From a virus, in IMG/VR virus record IMGVR_UViG_3300025011_000019, positions 1 through 64,000 of that record: a DNA stretch of 64,000 nt; one strand, given 5' to 3'. Below, piece after piece: positions 49,537-58,910 of this stretch. Below the pieces are notes generated by a model. That model saw only the letters and a list, made by a program, of their open reading frames with translations, ran no database searches and was not told the DNA's origin. The number at the start of each line of letters is the position of its first letter. Within the stretch, counting starts at the first letter, position 1. The position numbers were made by a program, and so were the translations under genes.

Positions 49537-49932
49537 ATGCAAAAAGTAACTGAAGCAGAATTCCAAAACCTTTTAAACCAAAATAACTATTCTTTAAAAG
49601 GTCTTGAAAATTATGAAATTGTTCCAGACTTCACACCTGTCGGAAACAAAATTATTGATTCATGTTTACATTCAAGGGTTAAAGATTGTGGAAGTACATT
49701 ATACTTTGGAGGCTATACTAATTCAGGTTGTTACTCATTCCAAATTATGGTCAATAAATCCTATAACACGACTGCACTATTCGTTGACGGATACAGGGCA
49801 GTATTGACTGACAATGATTCCCATAACATTTACACTTATTGCGAAGGTGATATTTCTGTTGAATCGTTCGGAAGTATCGAAGAATATCAAGTAGGAATTG
49901 CTGAAGCACTAGAATTTTATGAGGTTAATTAA
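49537..49932 (+). CDS. Unknown protein
   Basis: 131 aa from ATG 49537 (AAAGGAGCG upstream), beta-rich 'STLYFGGYTNSGCYSFQIMVNKSYNTTALFVDGYRAVL'. Not recognised. An extended -10 TGATATAAT at about 49439 may start this operon. Confidence 0.74.
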   Translation: MQKVTEAEFQNLLNQNNYSLKGLENYEIVPDFTPVGNKIIDSCLHSRVKDCGSTLYFGGYTNSGCYSFQIMVNKSYNTTALFVDGYRAVLTDNDSHNIYTYCEGDISVESFGSIEEYQVGIAEALEFYEVN

Positions 49933-49952
49933 TAAAGGAGAGTGGACGCTAA

Positions 49953-50201
49953 ATGATCACAATTATTAAATTAACCCATACCCTAGATGAAATCAAACCT
50001 AAATTTGATAACTGGAATGAACTTTCCAAAACTCAAAGAGATTTTCTTGAATCCTATAACGAATTCAGAATAACAAATTATGGTCAAGAAATGCTAGTAT
50101 ATGAAGGAAGACAAATTATTGCTAGTTGTTCAACATCAATAACTTATCATGATAAAATAGTTATTGACAGCATATGGACAAAAGAAGGTAAAATATTATA
50201 A
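49953..50201 (+). CDS. Unknown protein
   Basis: 82 aa, 'ITIIKLTHTLDEIKPKFDNWNELSKTQRDFLESYNE'. AAAGGAGAG precedes ATG 49953. Not recognised. Confidence 0.73.
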   Translation: MITIIKLTHTLDEIKPKFDNWNELSKTQRDFLESYNEFRITNYGQEMLVYEGRQIIASCSTSITYHDKIVIDSIWTKEGKIL

Positions 50202-50222
50202 CCATTCTTTATCTCGACAGTG

Positions 50223-50260
50223 GGCAGGTAACATTATAACAATAACAAATGTTATTTGCC
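50223..50260 (+). ncRNA. ATAACA hairpin element 4
   Basis: GGCAGGTAACATT (50223-50235) pairs with AATGTTATTTGCC (50248-50260), 13 bp including two G-U pairs; loop ATAACAATAACA. 35 nt before ATG 50295; TTTCGAA follows. Confidence 0.72.
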
Positions 50261-50294
50261 TAGTTTCGAAATTAAGAAAAGGAAGTGTATTTTA

Positions 50295-50537
50295 ATGAAA
50301 AATTTTGTAATTAATAACGTGAATATGATTAAAGAAGATTTTTCGCAAATGATTAACTATGTAGGGTCAAGAGCTATAGCATTGTCCGAAGTAGAAGAAG
50401 GTATTGCAATTAATACTTCTAGCCCTTCAAACGAAAAAGATGTTCATAGTAGTATTGTGTTTTTCTTTGAAAAATGGAATAATGCTTATAAATTAGATTA
50501 TGAAAGGAAAGACATATTGATTACTTGGAGGGAATAA
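50295..50537 (+). CDS. Unknown protein
   Basis: 80 aa, 'FVINNVNMIKEDFSQMINYVGSRAIALSEVEEGIAINTSS'. AAAGGAAG precedes ATG 50295. Not recognised. Confidence 0.72.
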   Translation: MKNFVINNVNMIKEDFSQMINYVGSRAIALSEVEEGIAINTSSPSNEKDVHSSIVFFFEKWNNAYKLDYERKDILITWRE

Positions 50538-50585
50538 CCCGACCAAACACGAATTTTAAGCTAAATATGAAAGGAAGTTTTTGGA

Positions 50586-50780
50586 ATGTATGAAATTAAT
50601 GTATCTTTAAACGGTTATCATTTATTTGCTACTCATGAAAGGTCTCTAACCAATGAAAATATGTTTAAACATGCGTTAGAAATTTTCAAAGAAAAATTTC
50701 CAGAATCAGAAGGTTATCAAATATCAGCTTCCTTATTGCAACCTAGAACTAGTAAAATATTAGATATTAATAAATTTTAA
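50586..50780 (+). CDS. Unknown protein
   Basis: 64 aa, 'MYEINVSLNGYHLFATHERSLTNENMFKHALEIFKEKFPESEGYQISA', ferredoxin-like beta-alpha-beta pattern. GAAAGGAAG precedes ATG 50586. Confidence 0.73.
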   Translation: MYEINVSLNGYHLFATHERSLTNENMFKHALEIFKEKFPESEGYQISASLLQPRTSKILDINKF

Positions 50781-50812
50781 CATGAAATCTAATTTTGATT
50801 GTATGGAAATAG

Positions 50813-50845
50813 GGCGAAGTGATATAACAATAACAGGACTTCGCC
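50813..50845 (+). ncRNA. ATAACA hairpin element 5
   Basis: GGCGAAGT (50813-50820) pairs with ACTTCGCC (50838-50845); loop GATATAACAATAACAGG; then TTGATTCGAG. 44 nt before ATG 50889. Confidence 0.72.
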
Positions 50846-50888
50846 TTGATTCGAGACTATTAAAATTAGAAGGAGAGTGTTTTAGATT

Positions 50889-51326
50889 ATGAACGCAATG
50901 GCAGAAGCATTAAATAAGGCGCAAATAAAAGCAAATGATTTTGAGGATAAACAAGTCGATGAGAAAGCAATTGAAGCAGAAATGCAAATTGATTTTCTCG
51001 AAACATGGTTGAAATTACTTGAAAGAAATGCTTCTGAAAAGGAAAAGTATAACTTTGTGATAAAGCATGGTTTTGTATCAGTTTTACAATTTAACCTGCA
51101 TATGTCATGCATGGAAGATGTTCATAACCTGAAGGATATCTTAGATGATATTCGATATGATATTTCAGCCAGTGAAATTGCAGAACGTGAAAAAGAAATA
51201 ACAGAGAAAGAGGCAATGGCAAAGAATATCAAGAACTTGTTTTATTACAAAATGATTCTAAGGGGTTTAGGTAAAAAGGATATTACTCCTTATGGAGAGG
51301 ATATTTTGAAAAGAAAACTAACATAA
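50889..51326 (+). CDS. Helical unknown protein
   Basis: 145 aa, almost all helix, 'MNAMAEALNKAQIKANDFEDKQVDEKAIEAEM'. GAAGGAGAG precedes ATG 50889. Not recognised. Confidence 0.74.
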   Translation: MNAMAEALNKAQIKANDFEDKQVDEKAIEAEMQIDFLETWLKLLERNASEKEKYNFVIKHGFVSVLQFNLHMSCMEDVHNLKDILDDIRYDISASEIAEREKEITEKEAMAKNIKNLFYYKMILRGLGKKDITPYGEDILKRKLT

Positions 51327-51343
51327 AACCAAACTTTTATATG

Positions 51344-51380
51344 ACAGAGCGAGAAATAAAAATAATTTATCTCGCTCTGT
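51344..51380 (+). terminator. 11-bp hairpin, terminator-like
   Basis: ACAGAGCGAGA (51344-51354) pairs with TCTCGCTCTGT (51370-51380). Loop lacks ATAACA; an extended -10 TGATATAAT follows at about 51411. Confidence 0.6.
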
Positions 51381-51483
51381 GTGCTTTAATTATTCTCTAG
51401 ACCGTGATATAATGTAAATATAAAATATTACGGTTTGGAGAGCATTTAAAACTCTCTTAAAATCTAAAAGGAGCGTGTTACAT

Positions 51484-53751
51484 ATGTATTATGGAGATCA
51501 AAGAGAATCAATGGTCAATCTGTCTTATGCATTAGAAGGCAAAGGTTGGGAAATTTTTGGTTATAGTGCGGATCAATCTGATTCCCAGTCTGATTATTAT
51601 CATCCTGCATCATGGGACGGTATTGCTACTAAAAATGGCTTTGTTCTCTGTGTAGATATTAAAGATTATCAAGTTCAAAATTCAGGCAAAGGAGTCTATG
51701 AGTACACAAAAAATTATACAAATGTTTCAGATTATTCTAAAATTCAAAAACTCCAAGCACTAGCTAATGATTCGGCAGCGAGTCCAGAAGAAAAAGACAC
51801 AGCACTAAAATTTATCGAGAAACTACATAATAATCAAGAAATCAAAGATCAAGACCGCGAAGCAACAAGAGTTTTAAAATATACTTATCCTATATTCCAA
51901 GCAAATCCTCCTTCTTGTAATTGGCATGTCGAAAAAGATGGTGTAATTTTAGCTAAAGGAAAAGGAGCTTTCCAATTTTCAGACCTCCCCTATGACTATG
52001 ATTGTTCAACAGGTTTACAAAAAACATGGAGAAGTAGAGAATGGACACCGGATGAGAAAGAGCAAAAAGTTATTAACAAATTCTTATCATTCGTTGCAAA
52101 AATAAATAATGTTGCATCGGGTGTGGCTAACATGGGCGATGGAACAGAAGAAACAGAACAGGAAGGATTAGAAGCCGAAAAGAATTCTGGTTATGAAACC
52201 ATCACTGTAACTGAATATAAAAGCGAAATTCAGGCTAATGAGATTGAAACACCAGAAACTTTAATTGTTGGAATGCATTTCAAATTAAAGGCAAGCTTTA
52301 CGCACTGTAATTCAGGAGATATTTATGTAATTACCACAATTCGTGAGAATCAATATAACAACAAGTGGTATATTACAGCATCGAGAATGAACCGCAAACT
52401 TAACAAAGTGTTAACTGGCAGAGCAACAGCAAGCAATAATTTTGACTGTGAACTTGAAAAGCTTAATACTTGGATAAGTAAAAAATTTATTTCCATCGTC
52501 GAACTTGAGGAAGTAAAAACGCCTTATCAAGTACAAAAATGTGTAAAAATTACAAGGGATAAGACCACTAAACCAACCCAAAAGAAAACTAAAATTGAAG
52601 ACGAAAAGACTGAAAATCCAATAACACCAGACCATGAAGAATACCAAGATGAAGTCTTGAGTGCCGATATAAGCGACACAACATCAATTAATGAAGAATC
52701 AGCAACCGAATTTATTCAGGCTTCCAAACGTCAATTATATGCCTTATATATTGGTACTAAGATCAAGACCACTGACCTAGTAATTAGCAAAGAAAAAGCA
52801 GGAGAATTGATATCTAAGAGTATCAAAGGAATCAATATCACTGAAGAACTTCAGGCATTTATAAATGGGGAGACCTTTATAACAGAAGTCTCAGAACCAT
52901 TGCAGGAATTAGAAGAGATTAAACAAGAGGAGGAAATTAAAATAATGGAAAATGTTGATAATATACTCAGTAAATTTGATGAAATAGAGGTGAAAAATAG
53001 TTCGCGTATCTCCTTAGATGATCAAACATTCTGCGAGGATCAAGAAAGAAACTACAATGAATTTATAAAATTCTCCAATGACTACATAAATTATCTAAAT
53101 GAAAATTCCTTATCAAATACATTCTATAACAGCGAGTCTTTAGTCAATGAGATGAATAAAACCAGAGATATTAAAAAGGATATGTTTATTTCTAAAGTGG
53201 TAAATTATTTTAGAGATAAATACAAAGTAACGCTAAAAAGCGAACCGATTCAAAAGAAGTATGATATTTCTGTAAAGTATGATATAATTGTCGATGAAGT
53301 CATAGAACAACTGGGAGGTTATAACTTCATTGATAAAGCAGAAAAAGAGATTAAAGACGAATTCAAAAACACTTTAAGACATGACAAAATTAAACTTAAA
53401 AATAAAAAACTATCAATTGAAAGTTTTTTTCAAACTGATTACTTTAGCATTAAGTATGGAACATATGAAGTTGGATATGGAAGCGATGAAAAGTTTTATA
53501 AGTTGTTCAAGGCCATGTCTCACTTTTTATATGAGAGTAACGAGAATCTTTTTGATAATGTATATAGCACTATAACTAGACAAAAAGATGATGATGTATT
53601 TAAAACTCATGAGATAATTGGCAAGGATATTATCAAAACTTTGAAAGTATATAAAAATGGAAAAATTGATTTAGAATTTAGCAACTCGGATCATATGCGA
53701 AAGTTTGCGAAGGATTACTGCGGATACACAGGTGATATTGCAGCCAAGTAA
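51484..53751 (+). CDS. Large multidomain unknown protein with internal ribosome site
   Basis: 755 aa from ATG 51484 (AAAGGAGCG upstream). N-terminal 200 residues unrecognised ('GKGWEIFGYSADQSDSQSDYYHPASWDGIATKNG'). A helical module 'ASKRQLYALYIGTKIKTTDLVISKEKAGELI' (about 420) resembles the small C-terminal module of phage helicases. From residue 488 on, 'MENVDNILSKFDEIEVKNSSRI...' matches the whole of the next protein (53782). AGAGGAGG lies 11 nt before ATG 52945, in frame, so this C-terminal domain may also be made alone. Confidence 0.78.
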   Translation: MYYGDQRESMVNLSYALEGKGWEIFGYSADQSDSQSDYYHPASWDGIATKNGFVLCVDIKDYQVQNSGKGVYEYTKNYTNVSDYSKIQKLQALANDSAASPEEKDTALKFIEKLHNNQEIKDQDREATRVLKYTYPIFQANPPSCNWHVEKDGVILAKGKGAFQFSDLPYDYDCSTGLQKTWRSREWTPDEKEQKVINKFLSFVAKINNVASGVANMGDGTEETEQEGLEAEKNSGYETITVTEYKSEIQANEIETPETLIVGMHFKLKASFTHCNSGDIYVITTIRENQYNNKWYITASRMNRKLNKVLTGRATASNNFDCELEKLNTWISKKFISIVELEEVKTPYQVQKCVKITRDKTTKPTQKKTKIEDEKTENPITPDHEEYQDEVLSADISDTTSINEESATEFIQASKRQLYALYIGTKIKTTDLVISKEKAGELISKSIKGINITEELQAFINGETFITEVSEPLQELEEIKQEEEIKIMENVDNILSKFDEIEVKNSSRISLDDQTFCEDQERNYNEFIKFSNDYINYLNENSLSNTFYNSESLVNEMNKTRDIKKDMFISKVVNYFRDKYKVTLKSEPIQKKYDISVKYDIIVDEVIEQLGGYNFIDKAEKEIKDEFKNTLRHDKIKLKNKKLSIESFFQTDYFSIKYGTYEVGYGSDEKFYKLFKAMSHFLYESNENLFDNVYSTITRQKDDDVFKTHEIIGKDIIKTLKVYKNGKIDLEFSNSDHMRKFAKDYCGYTGDIAAK

Positions 53752-53781
53752 CCAAAAAATTAAAAATTGGAGTGATTTATT

Positions 53782-54609
53782 ATGTTAAATTTATTGAGTA
53801 AATTCGATGAAATCAAAATTGAGAATGTAAACAGAATTGATGAGGAAGATAAAAAATTCTGTGAGATGTTCAACAAAATTTATGATGAAACATTAGTATG
53901 CTATAGGAACACCTTAGAAAGTTTAATATCCTTATATAATGAACAAATCCTGTTAGTAAAAAACAGTTATGATTTATGTATTTCAAAATATGGCGGTGGA
54001 AGGAACGATCTTAGTATTGACGGTGTTAAAAATGGCATTTTTCACGTAAAGGAAAATTTTATCAGTAAGATTTGTTATTATTTTAGCAGAAAATATAATG
54101 TTACTATTGATCACAGTAAAATTTATGAAAGATACAAAGATATTGAACTCCCCTACGGTAAACAAGAGAACAGAGATAAGACACTTAATATAAATTTGCT
54201 TGAATATGTACATATTGATTATAACATTATTTTGGATGAGATATTCGCTCAATTAAATGGTTTTAGTTTTCTTGAAAAGGCAATTGATGAAATTAAGCAA
54301 AAAGCAAAAATACCCTTACGTTGGTACGAACATCGTAAGTATTGGAATTATGAGGTTAAAGGTAAAACGATCAAATTTAGAACAAGTATAGATGATATTA
54401 AGTCAGCACTATATTTTTATGATAATAATGAAACACAGCTAATTGACTGCTACACTCATAACAAAGTTGATGATTATACAAGTTATGATAATGGTAATAC
54501 GAATATTAAGTTTATTAATTCTTCTTATGCTCTTGATTTTGCAAAAAGATATTTAGGATATATTGAAATGACTGAGGAGCAAAGAGAAGCATTTAAGAAA
54601 AGTTGTTAA
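53782..54609 (+). CDS. Paralogue of the C-terminal domain of the 51484 protein
   Basis: 275 aa. 'MLNLLSKFDEIKIENVNRIDEEDKKFCEM', 'FISKICYYFSRKYNVTID' and 'YNIILDEIFAQLNGFSFLEKAIDEIKQ' line up with the last 269 residues of the upstream protein. No family recognised. It probably arose by tandem duplication. ATG 53782 follows a weak TTGGAGTG site. Confidence 0.78.
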   Translation: MLNLLSKFDEIKIENVNRIDEEDKKFCEMFNKIYDETLVCYRNTLESLISLYNEQILLVKNSYDLCISKYGGGRNDLSIDGVKNGIFHVKENFISKICYYFSRKYNVTIDHSKIYERYKDIELPYGKQENRDKTLNINLLEYVHIDYNIILDEIFAQLNGFSFLEKAIDEIKQKAKIPLRWYEHRKYWNYEVKGKTIKFRTSIDDIKSALYFYDNNETQLIDCYTHNKVDDYTSYDNGNTNIKFINSSYALDFAKRYLGYIEMTEEQREAFKKSC

Positions 54610-54631
54610 TTGAATTAAGGAGTTGAAGAGA

Positions 54632-57600
54632 ATGAAATACGCTATAACAAATGTTGTAATACCTCAAGAAAGACGCAAGGAAATAAATTCTAAATGTTTA
54701 TATGTTGTTGAAAATAATTTAGATGTATTAACTCAACAAGATGTATTTTCTTGCTATTCTGGCGAGGGTGGACTTCATGGTTTAGAATTTAAAGAGTTTG
54801 ATAACTATCATTCGTTCTCTGAAGCGAAAAAAGAAATAGAACTTGGAGCCTTCTTTACTCCTGCTACAATATCGAAATTTATGGCTGATTGTATAAAACC
54901 AAGTAATCAAGATTTAATTTGTGACATGACTTGTGGCGCAGGTTCATTCTTTAATTATCTTCCAGTCGAACACAATGTCTATGGTAATGAAATTGATATT
55001 AAATCTTATAAAGTTTCTAAATATCTTTATCCAAAAGCAAATATTTCTAATGATGATATTAGAAATTATGCACCAGACGTTAGATTCGATCTAATTCTTG
55101 GAAATCCTCCATATAACTTAAAATTAAGAGTAGGTAAAGAAGAATACCTTTCACAACTTTATTATTGTATGAAAGCTTCAGAACTTCTTAAACCTGCCGG
55201 ATTCATGGTATTAATTGTTCCTAATTCATTTCTAGCAGATACCTTCACAGATTCGGGAATGATTAAAACTATTAACAAATCATTTAATTTCATATGTCAA
55301 TTCGATCTTCCTACAAATGCCTTTAAATCAGTAGGGGTTGAAAACTTTGCAACAAAAATAATGTTCTTTCAAAAACAATCAGAACATTTATTGACTATGC
55401 CTTATACCACTGATAAAATTCCTAACATTTTCATTACAGATGCATATGCTGAGATCATACATAATCAATATCTACTTCCATACATAACTAAAAAGGAATC
55501 CTTAAAAGGCAAATTATTCTTTGAAAATGTACATAATAGTGATACTCAAGAGAATGCAGAATTTCAGTATAAAGTAAAAAAGATGTTATTTGCAATTAAA
55601 CAACATCCTGCAATTAATTCATATTATGGAAAATGCTTATCTTATTTAGATAAATTTAATACTCAGAAAATGCCAGAGGGTATGAAGTATGAGGAATGGT
55701 CTAAGGTTAAAATCACTGAGAAAAAAGTATTATCTTATCTTAAAAGAACATTGGCAAAACAATCTAAAAATGAACGTGATGAGATCCGATTAGTTAAAAC
55801 ATCTTATTCAATCAAGTTAAAGGGATATTCCCAAAAGAACAAAGTGTTTCTGTCTAAATATGCAGGAGAAAAGAATATCTCTATTAATGATATGATTATT
55901 TCTGGGAAATATCCTTTTGAAGATAAAACATATCAAAAATTAATTGATAAAAAAGTCAATGATTATAACTTTAATAGTTCTAATTTGCGTGAACTTCTTG
56001 CTAATTTAAACATATCTAATTTCCTTAATGAGTTTTCTCTTACAGATACATCCACAGGGGAAATATTACGCCTTAACGACATTCAAAAAAGTGACATGAA
56101 TAATATCATTCAAAGACGTTATAGTGTCCTTAATTACAGTATGGGTGCTGGTAAAACTCCATGTGGTATTGCATGGTATAAATATCTATTGTCCCAAAAT
56201 AAAGTCAGAAATGTATTTATTGTATCGGCAGCACTAGGAATAAATTTAACATGGGATGTAAAACTGAATGATTACAAAGAGGATTATATTAAAATTAAAT
56301 CATTAAAAGACATTAATTCTATTAAACCTAAACAAATTGTAATATTATCATTCAATATGTTAATTAAATATCAAAGACAAATTAAAAAGTTTATTAAAAT
56401 GCAATCTCAAAAAGTGGCTTTGATTGTAGATGAATCAGACGAATTGACTAATGATAAGTCACAAAGAACAAAAGTTACTTTAGATTGTTTTAGAAAGGTA
56501 AATTATAAACTCTTAACTACTGGAACTACTACACGTAATAATATTAATGAATTATACAGTCAACTTGAATTACTTTATAATAATTCTGTTAATATGTTGT
56601 GTGAAGCTGATTATATTTATAAATTCAATAAGGAGAAAGAACTTAAGGAAGAATACAATGAACATTATATGAACCCCTTTCCTGCTTATCATGGGAAAAA
56701 GTTGTTTGTTGCTAGTTTTTCACCATCTAAAATAAGTGTATTTGGTATTAAAAAAGATTGTCAGGACATTTATAACATTGAATATCTTCAGAAAATTATT
56801 GAAAAAACAATTATTACACGTAAATTTCAGGAGGTAGTTGGGCGTAAAATTTATGAGATTATTACTCATAGGATTAAACAAAATTCAGCAGAAAGAGAAG
56901 TTTATAAAGTAATTATGGAACAGTTTTATGAAATGCTTTATTTGTTTAGAAGTACTGGGAACAGTCGTAAAGACGCTATGTTACGTCTAATTAGGCAAAT
57001 TCAATTATTAATTAAATCAACTTCAACACCAGAACAATTTAAGGAATATGCTAGTACCGAAACGCCTAATAAATACTTAAAAATCTTTAGCTTATTAGAC
57101 AAGTGGAAAAATGAAAAAGTAGCAATTGGTACAGTATTCCTAGATACTGCAAATAGTTATTATTCTAAACTTCGTCAAAGGTATCCAGAACGAGAGATAT
57201 TTATGATTCAAGGCAATGTATCCTTTACTAAAAGAAAGAGCATTATAAGCCAATTTGAGGCAACTAGTAATGGAATTTTAGTTAGCACTCAACAAAGTTT
57301 AAAATCCAGTGTCAATATTCCAACTTGCGATAAGGTTATTATTGAGTCCATGCAATGGAATATACCAAAGATTAGTCAGTATTATTTTAGGTTTATTAGA
57401 TTCAATTCAACGCAAAATAAGGAAGTACACTTCGTAACCTACGATCACACGATTGAGCAAAATTTAATGGCCTTATTAATGGCGAAAGAAAGAATTAATG
57501 AGTATATCAAAACATTAGATTTTCAAGACCAAGAGGAAATTTATGAGGAATTTGACGTAGATTTGGGCATACTCGACGCACTAATAGAAAAGGGAGAAGA

Positions 57601-57649
57601 TGAGAATGGACATGTAAAGTTGACATGGGGAGAACAAAAGATAGTATAA
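54632..57649 (+). CDS. N6-adenine methyltransferase fused to a superfamily 2 helicase
   Basis: 1,005 aa from ATG 54632. Methyltransferase: motif X 'GAFFTPATISKFM' (72-84), SAM-binding 'LICDMTCGAGSFF' (95-107), catalytic 'LILGNPPYNLKL' (154-165). After a target-recognition-like middle, the helicase: 'RLNDIQKSDM' Q-like, Walker A 'MGAGKTPCG' (about 505), Walker B 'LIVDESDEL' (about 600), motif III 'TTGTTTRN', motif VI-like 'QYYFRFIRFNS' (about 915). The layout resembles DarB-type phage antirestriction proteins and type III/ISP-type enzymes, but no nuclease domain is seen. A self-modification or anti-restriction role is most likely. Confidence 0.9.
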   Translation: MKYAITNVVIPQERRKEINSKCLYVVENNLDVLTQQDVFSCYSGEGGLHGLEFKEFDNYHSFSEAKKEIELGAFFTPATISKFMADCIKPSNQDLICDMTCGAGSFFNYLPVEHNVYGNEIDIKSYKVSKYLYPKANISNDDIRNYAPDVRFDLILGNPPYNLKLRVGKEEYLSQLYYCMKASELLKPAGFMVLIVPNSFLADTFTDSGMIKTINKSFNFICQFDLPTNAFKSVGVENFATKIMFFQKQSEHLLTMPYTTDKIPNIFITDAYAEIIHNQYLLPYITKKESLKGKLFFENVHNSDTQENAEFQYKVKKMLFAIKQHPAINSYYGKCLSYLDKFNTQKMPEGMKYEEWSKVKITEKKVLSYLKRTLAKQSKNERDEIRLVKTSYSIKLKGYSQKNKVFLSKYAGEKNISINDMIISGKYPFEDKTYQKLIDKKVNDYNFNSSNLRELLANLNISNFLNEFSLTDTSTGEILRLNDIQKSDMNNIIQRRYSVLNYSMGAGKTPCGIAWYKYLLSQNKVRNVFIVSAALGINLTWDVKLNDYKEDYIKIKSLKDINSIKPKQIVILSFNMLIKYQRQIKKFIKMQSQKVALIVDESDELTNDKSQRTKVTLDCFRKVNYKLLTTGTTTRNNINELYSQLELLYNNSVNMLCEADYIYKFNKEKELKEEYNEHYMNPFPAYHGKKLFVASFSPSKISVFGIKKDCQDIYNIEYLQKIIEKTIITRKFQEVVGRKIYEIITHRIKQNSAEREVYKVIMEQFYEMLYLFRSTGNSRKDAMLRLIRQIQLLIKSTSTPEQFKEYASTETPNKYLKIFSLLDKWKNEKVAIGTVFLDTANSYYSKLRQRYPEREIFMIQGNVSFTKRKSIISQFEATSNGILVSTQQSLKSSVNIPTCDKVIIESMQWNIPKISQYYFRFIRFNSTQNKEVHFVTYDHTIEQNLMALLMAKERINEYIKTLDFQDQEEIYEEFDVDLGILDALIEKGEDENGHVKLTWGEQKIV

Positions 57650-57654
57650 GGCAT

Positions 57655-57692
57655 AGAGGAAATGAACTAAAATGGTTTGTTTCCTCTCTTTG
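57655..57692 (+). terminator. Terminator-like hairpin
   Basis: AGAGGAAA (57655-57662) pairs with TTTCCTCT (57680-57687), then CTTTGTTCC. Confidence 0.6.
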
Positions 57693-57728
57693 TTCCCTAT
57701 TATAAAGTAAAAAATAATTATTTATCTA

Positions 57729-57757
57729 TTGCAATTTGTTTAGTTTTCATATAAAAT
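57729..57757 (+). promoter_or_regulatory. Promoter for 57795 gene
   Basis: TTGCAA, 17 nt, TAAAAT, in a sequence AAAATAATTATTTATC. Confidence 0.6.
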
Positions 57758-57794
57758 AAGCAATAAGAAGCAAACTAGAAGGAGCGTGTAACTT

Positions 57795-58151
57795 ATGTCT
57801 AAATTAGCAGTACATAATGATGGTGTTTGCTCAGTGGTTGACCCATTCATAACAACTAATGAAAGATGTTTAACTTTTAAGTATGCAGGAAATGACAAAG
57901 TAGAGAAAGCAAAAAATCTTTCAAACTTATTAGATCAAAACAAAATAGATTATGTTTGCTATCTTGAAACAGGGAATTATTACCCTTGTCAATTTATCCT
58001 TAGAAGAAGTGGCAGAAAGTGGAATGATATAATGAAGTTGGTTAACAGTGTTCAATCTCCAAAATACGATTATGCTAAGATTGACTTCTATATAACTGAC
58101 GAAGTAAAGAAAAATGTTTTAGGTAAAATTCAAGTAATTCAATATTGTTAG
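57795..58151 (+). CDS. Unknown protein
   Basis: 118 aa, 'FKYAGNDKVEKAKNLSNLLDQNKIDYVCYLETGNYYPCQFILRR', alpha/beta. GAAGGAGCG precedes ATG 57795. Not recognised. Confidence 0.74.
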   Translation: MSKLAVHNDGVCSVVDPFITTNERCLTFKYAGNDKVEKAKNLSNLLDQNKIDYVCYLETGNYYPCQFILRRSGRKWNDIMKLVNSVQSPKYDYAKIDFYITDEVKKNVLGKIQVIQYC

Positions 58152-58162
58152 TCCAATAAACC

Positions 58163-58191
58163 TTACATTTCCAATACTAAAATGGTATAAT
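58163..58191 (+). promoter_or_regulatory. Promoter for 58228 operon
   Basis: TTACAT, 17 nt, TATAAT. Confidence 0.62.
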
Positions 58192-58227
58192 ATGTATAAC
58201 AAAATCAACTAGAAAGAGGGAATTAAA

Positions 58228-58386
58228 ATGGAAATTACTTTTGAACAACTGAAGAAAACTATGCTAAATGGATTAGAAGGAGAATTTAAAAGATCAATTG
58301 AAGGGATTATTGATTGCAGTGAGAAAATCGGAAAAACAGTTCCAGAAACAATGGATAAAATTACTAAGATATTATTAGGACAATAG
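58228..58386 (+). CDS. 52-aa helical protein
   Basis: ATG 58228 behind GAAAGAGGG: 'MEITFEQLKKTMLNGLEGEFKRSIEGIIDCS', amphipathic helices. Not recognised. Confidence 0.7.
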   Translation: MEITFEQLKKTMLNGLEGEFKRSIEGIIDCSEKIGKTVPETMDKITKILLGQ

Positions 58387-58397
58387 GTTGATTGAAG

Positions 58398-58436
58398 GTT
58401 ACACACCAATAATTCTATAACAAATTGGCGTGTGAC
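58398..58436 (+). ncRNA. ATAACA hairpin element 6
   Basis: GTTACACACCAAT (58398-58410) pairs with ATTGGCGTGTGAC (58424-58436) with one U-G pair and one A-C mismatch; loop AATTCTATAACAA. 36 nt before ATG 58472. Confidence 0.68.
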
Positions 58437-58471
58437 ATTGAACCAAAATATTGTAGAAAGAAGGAATTATA

Positions 58472-58825
58472 ATGAATTTATCAGAAATTACTCAAGATGC
58501 TTTTCAGATAATCAAAGATTTTAAACATGGTCATGGTCGTTATTCTTTGATTGTATCAAGTGAGTCAAAATATGGAGATTTTTCAATTGAATATCGAATG
58601 TTAAATAATGAAATTAATCAAATTTTGGTATCTGAGAGAATAGCACCTAATCATAGTTCTAAATTCGTGGTTACTCCAAATAATTTCCGTACTATCACAG
58701 AACAAGGATTCGAAGCAGACAAATTCTTTGATAAAATCATAAAGGAAATGAATTTTGATGCTGTAGAGGTTCGTTGTTTTCCAGCCGATATGGAAGAAAT
58801 ATATTGTCAAGAATTTAATATCTAG
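58472..58825 (+). CDS. Unknown protein
   Basis: 117 aa, 'ITQDAFQIIKDFKHGHGRYSLIVSSESKYGDFSIEYRML'; beta-rich. AGAAAGAAGG precedes ATG. Not recognised. Confidence 0.73.
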   Translation: MNLSEITQDAFQIIKDFKHGHGRYSLIVSSESKYGDFSIEYRMLNNEINQILVSERIAPNHSSKFVVTPNNFRTITEQGFEADKFFDKIIKEMNFDAVEVRCFPADMEEIYCQEFNI

Positions 58826-58835
58826 GTTGAAATCT

Positions 58836-58870
58836 GAGGTATTAGTATAACAATAACGATATGATCCCTC
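58836..58870 (+). ncRNA. ATAACA hairpin element 7 (weak stem)
   Basis: GAGG.AT (58836-58842) against AT.CCCTC (58863-58870), loop AGTATAACAATAACGAT; followed by CTCGACTTGAG. The loop matches the family, the stem is short. Confidence 0.45.
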
Positions 58871-58910
58871 GACTTGAGTCTATAAATTAATTAGAAAGAG
58901 GGAATATATT

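Noticed and set aside
50821-50827. TATAAC in loops as promoter -10 boxes
   Set aside because: No -35 at 16-18 nt upstream in the copies examined, and the loop motif ATAACA is kept even where TATAAC is not.
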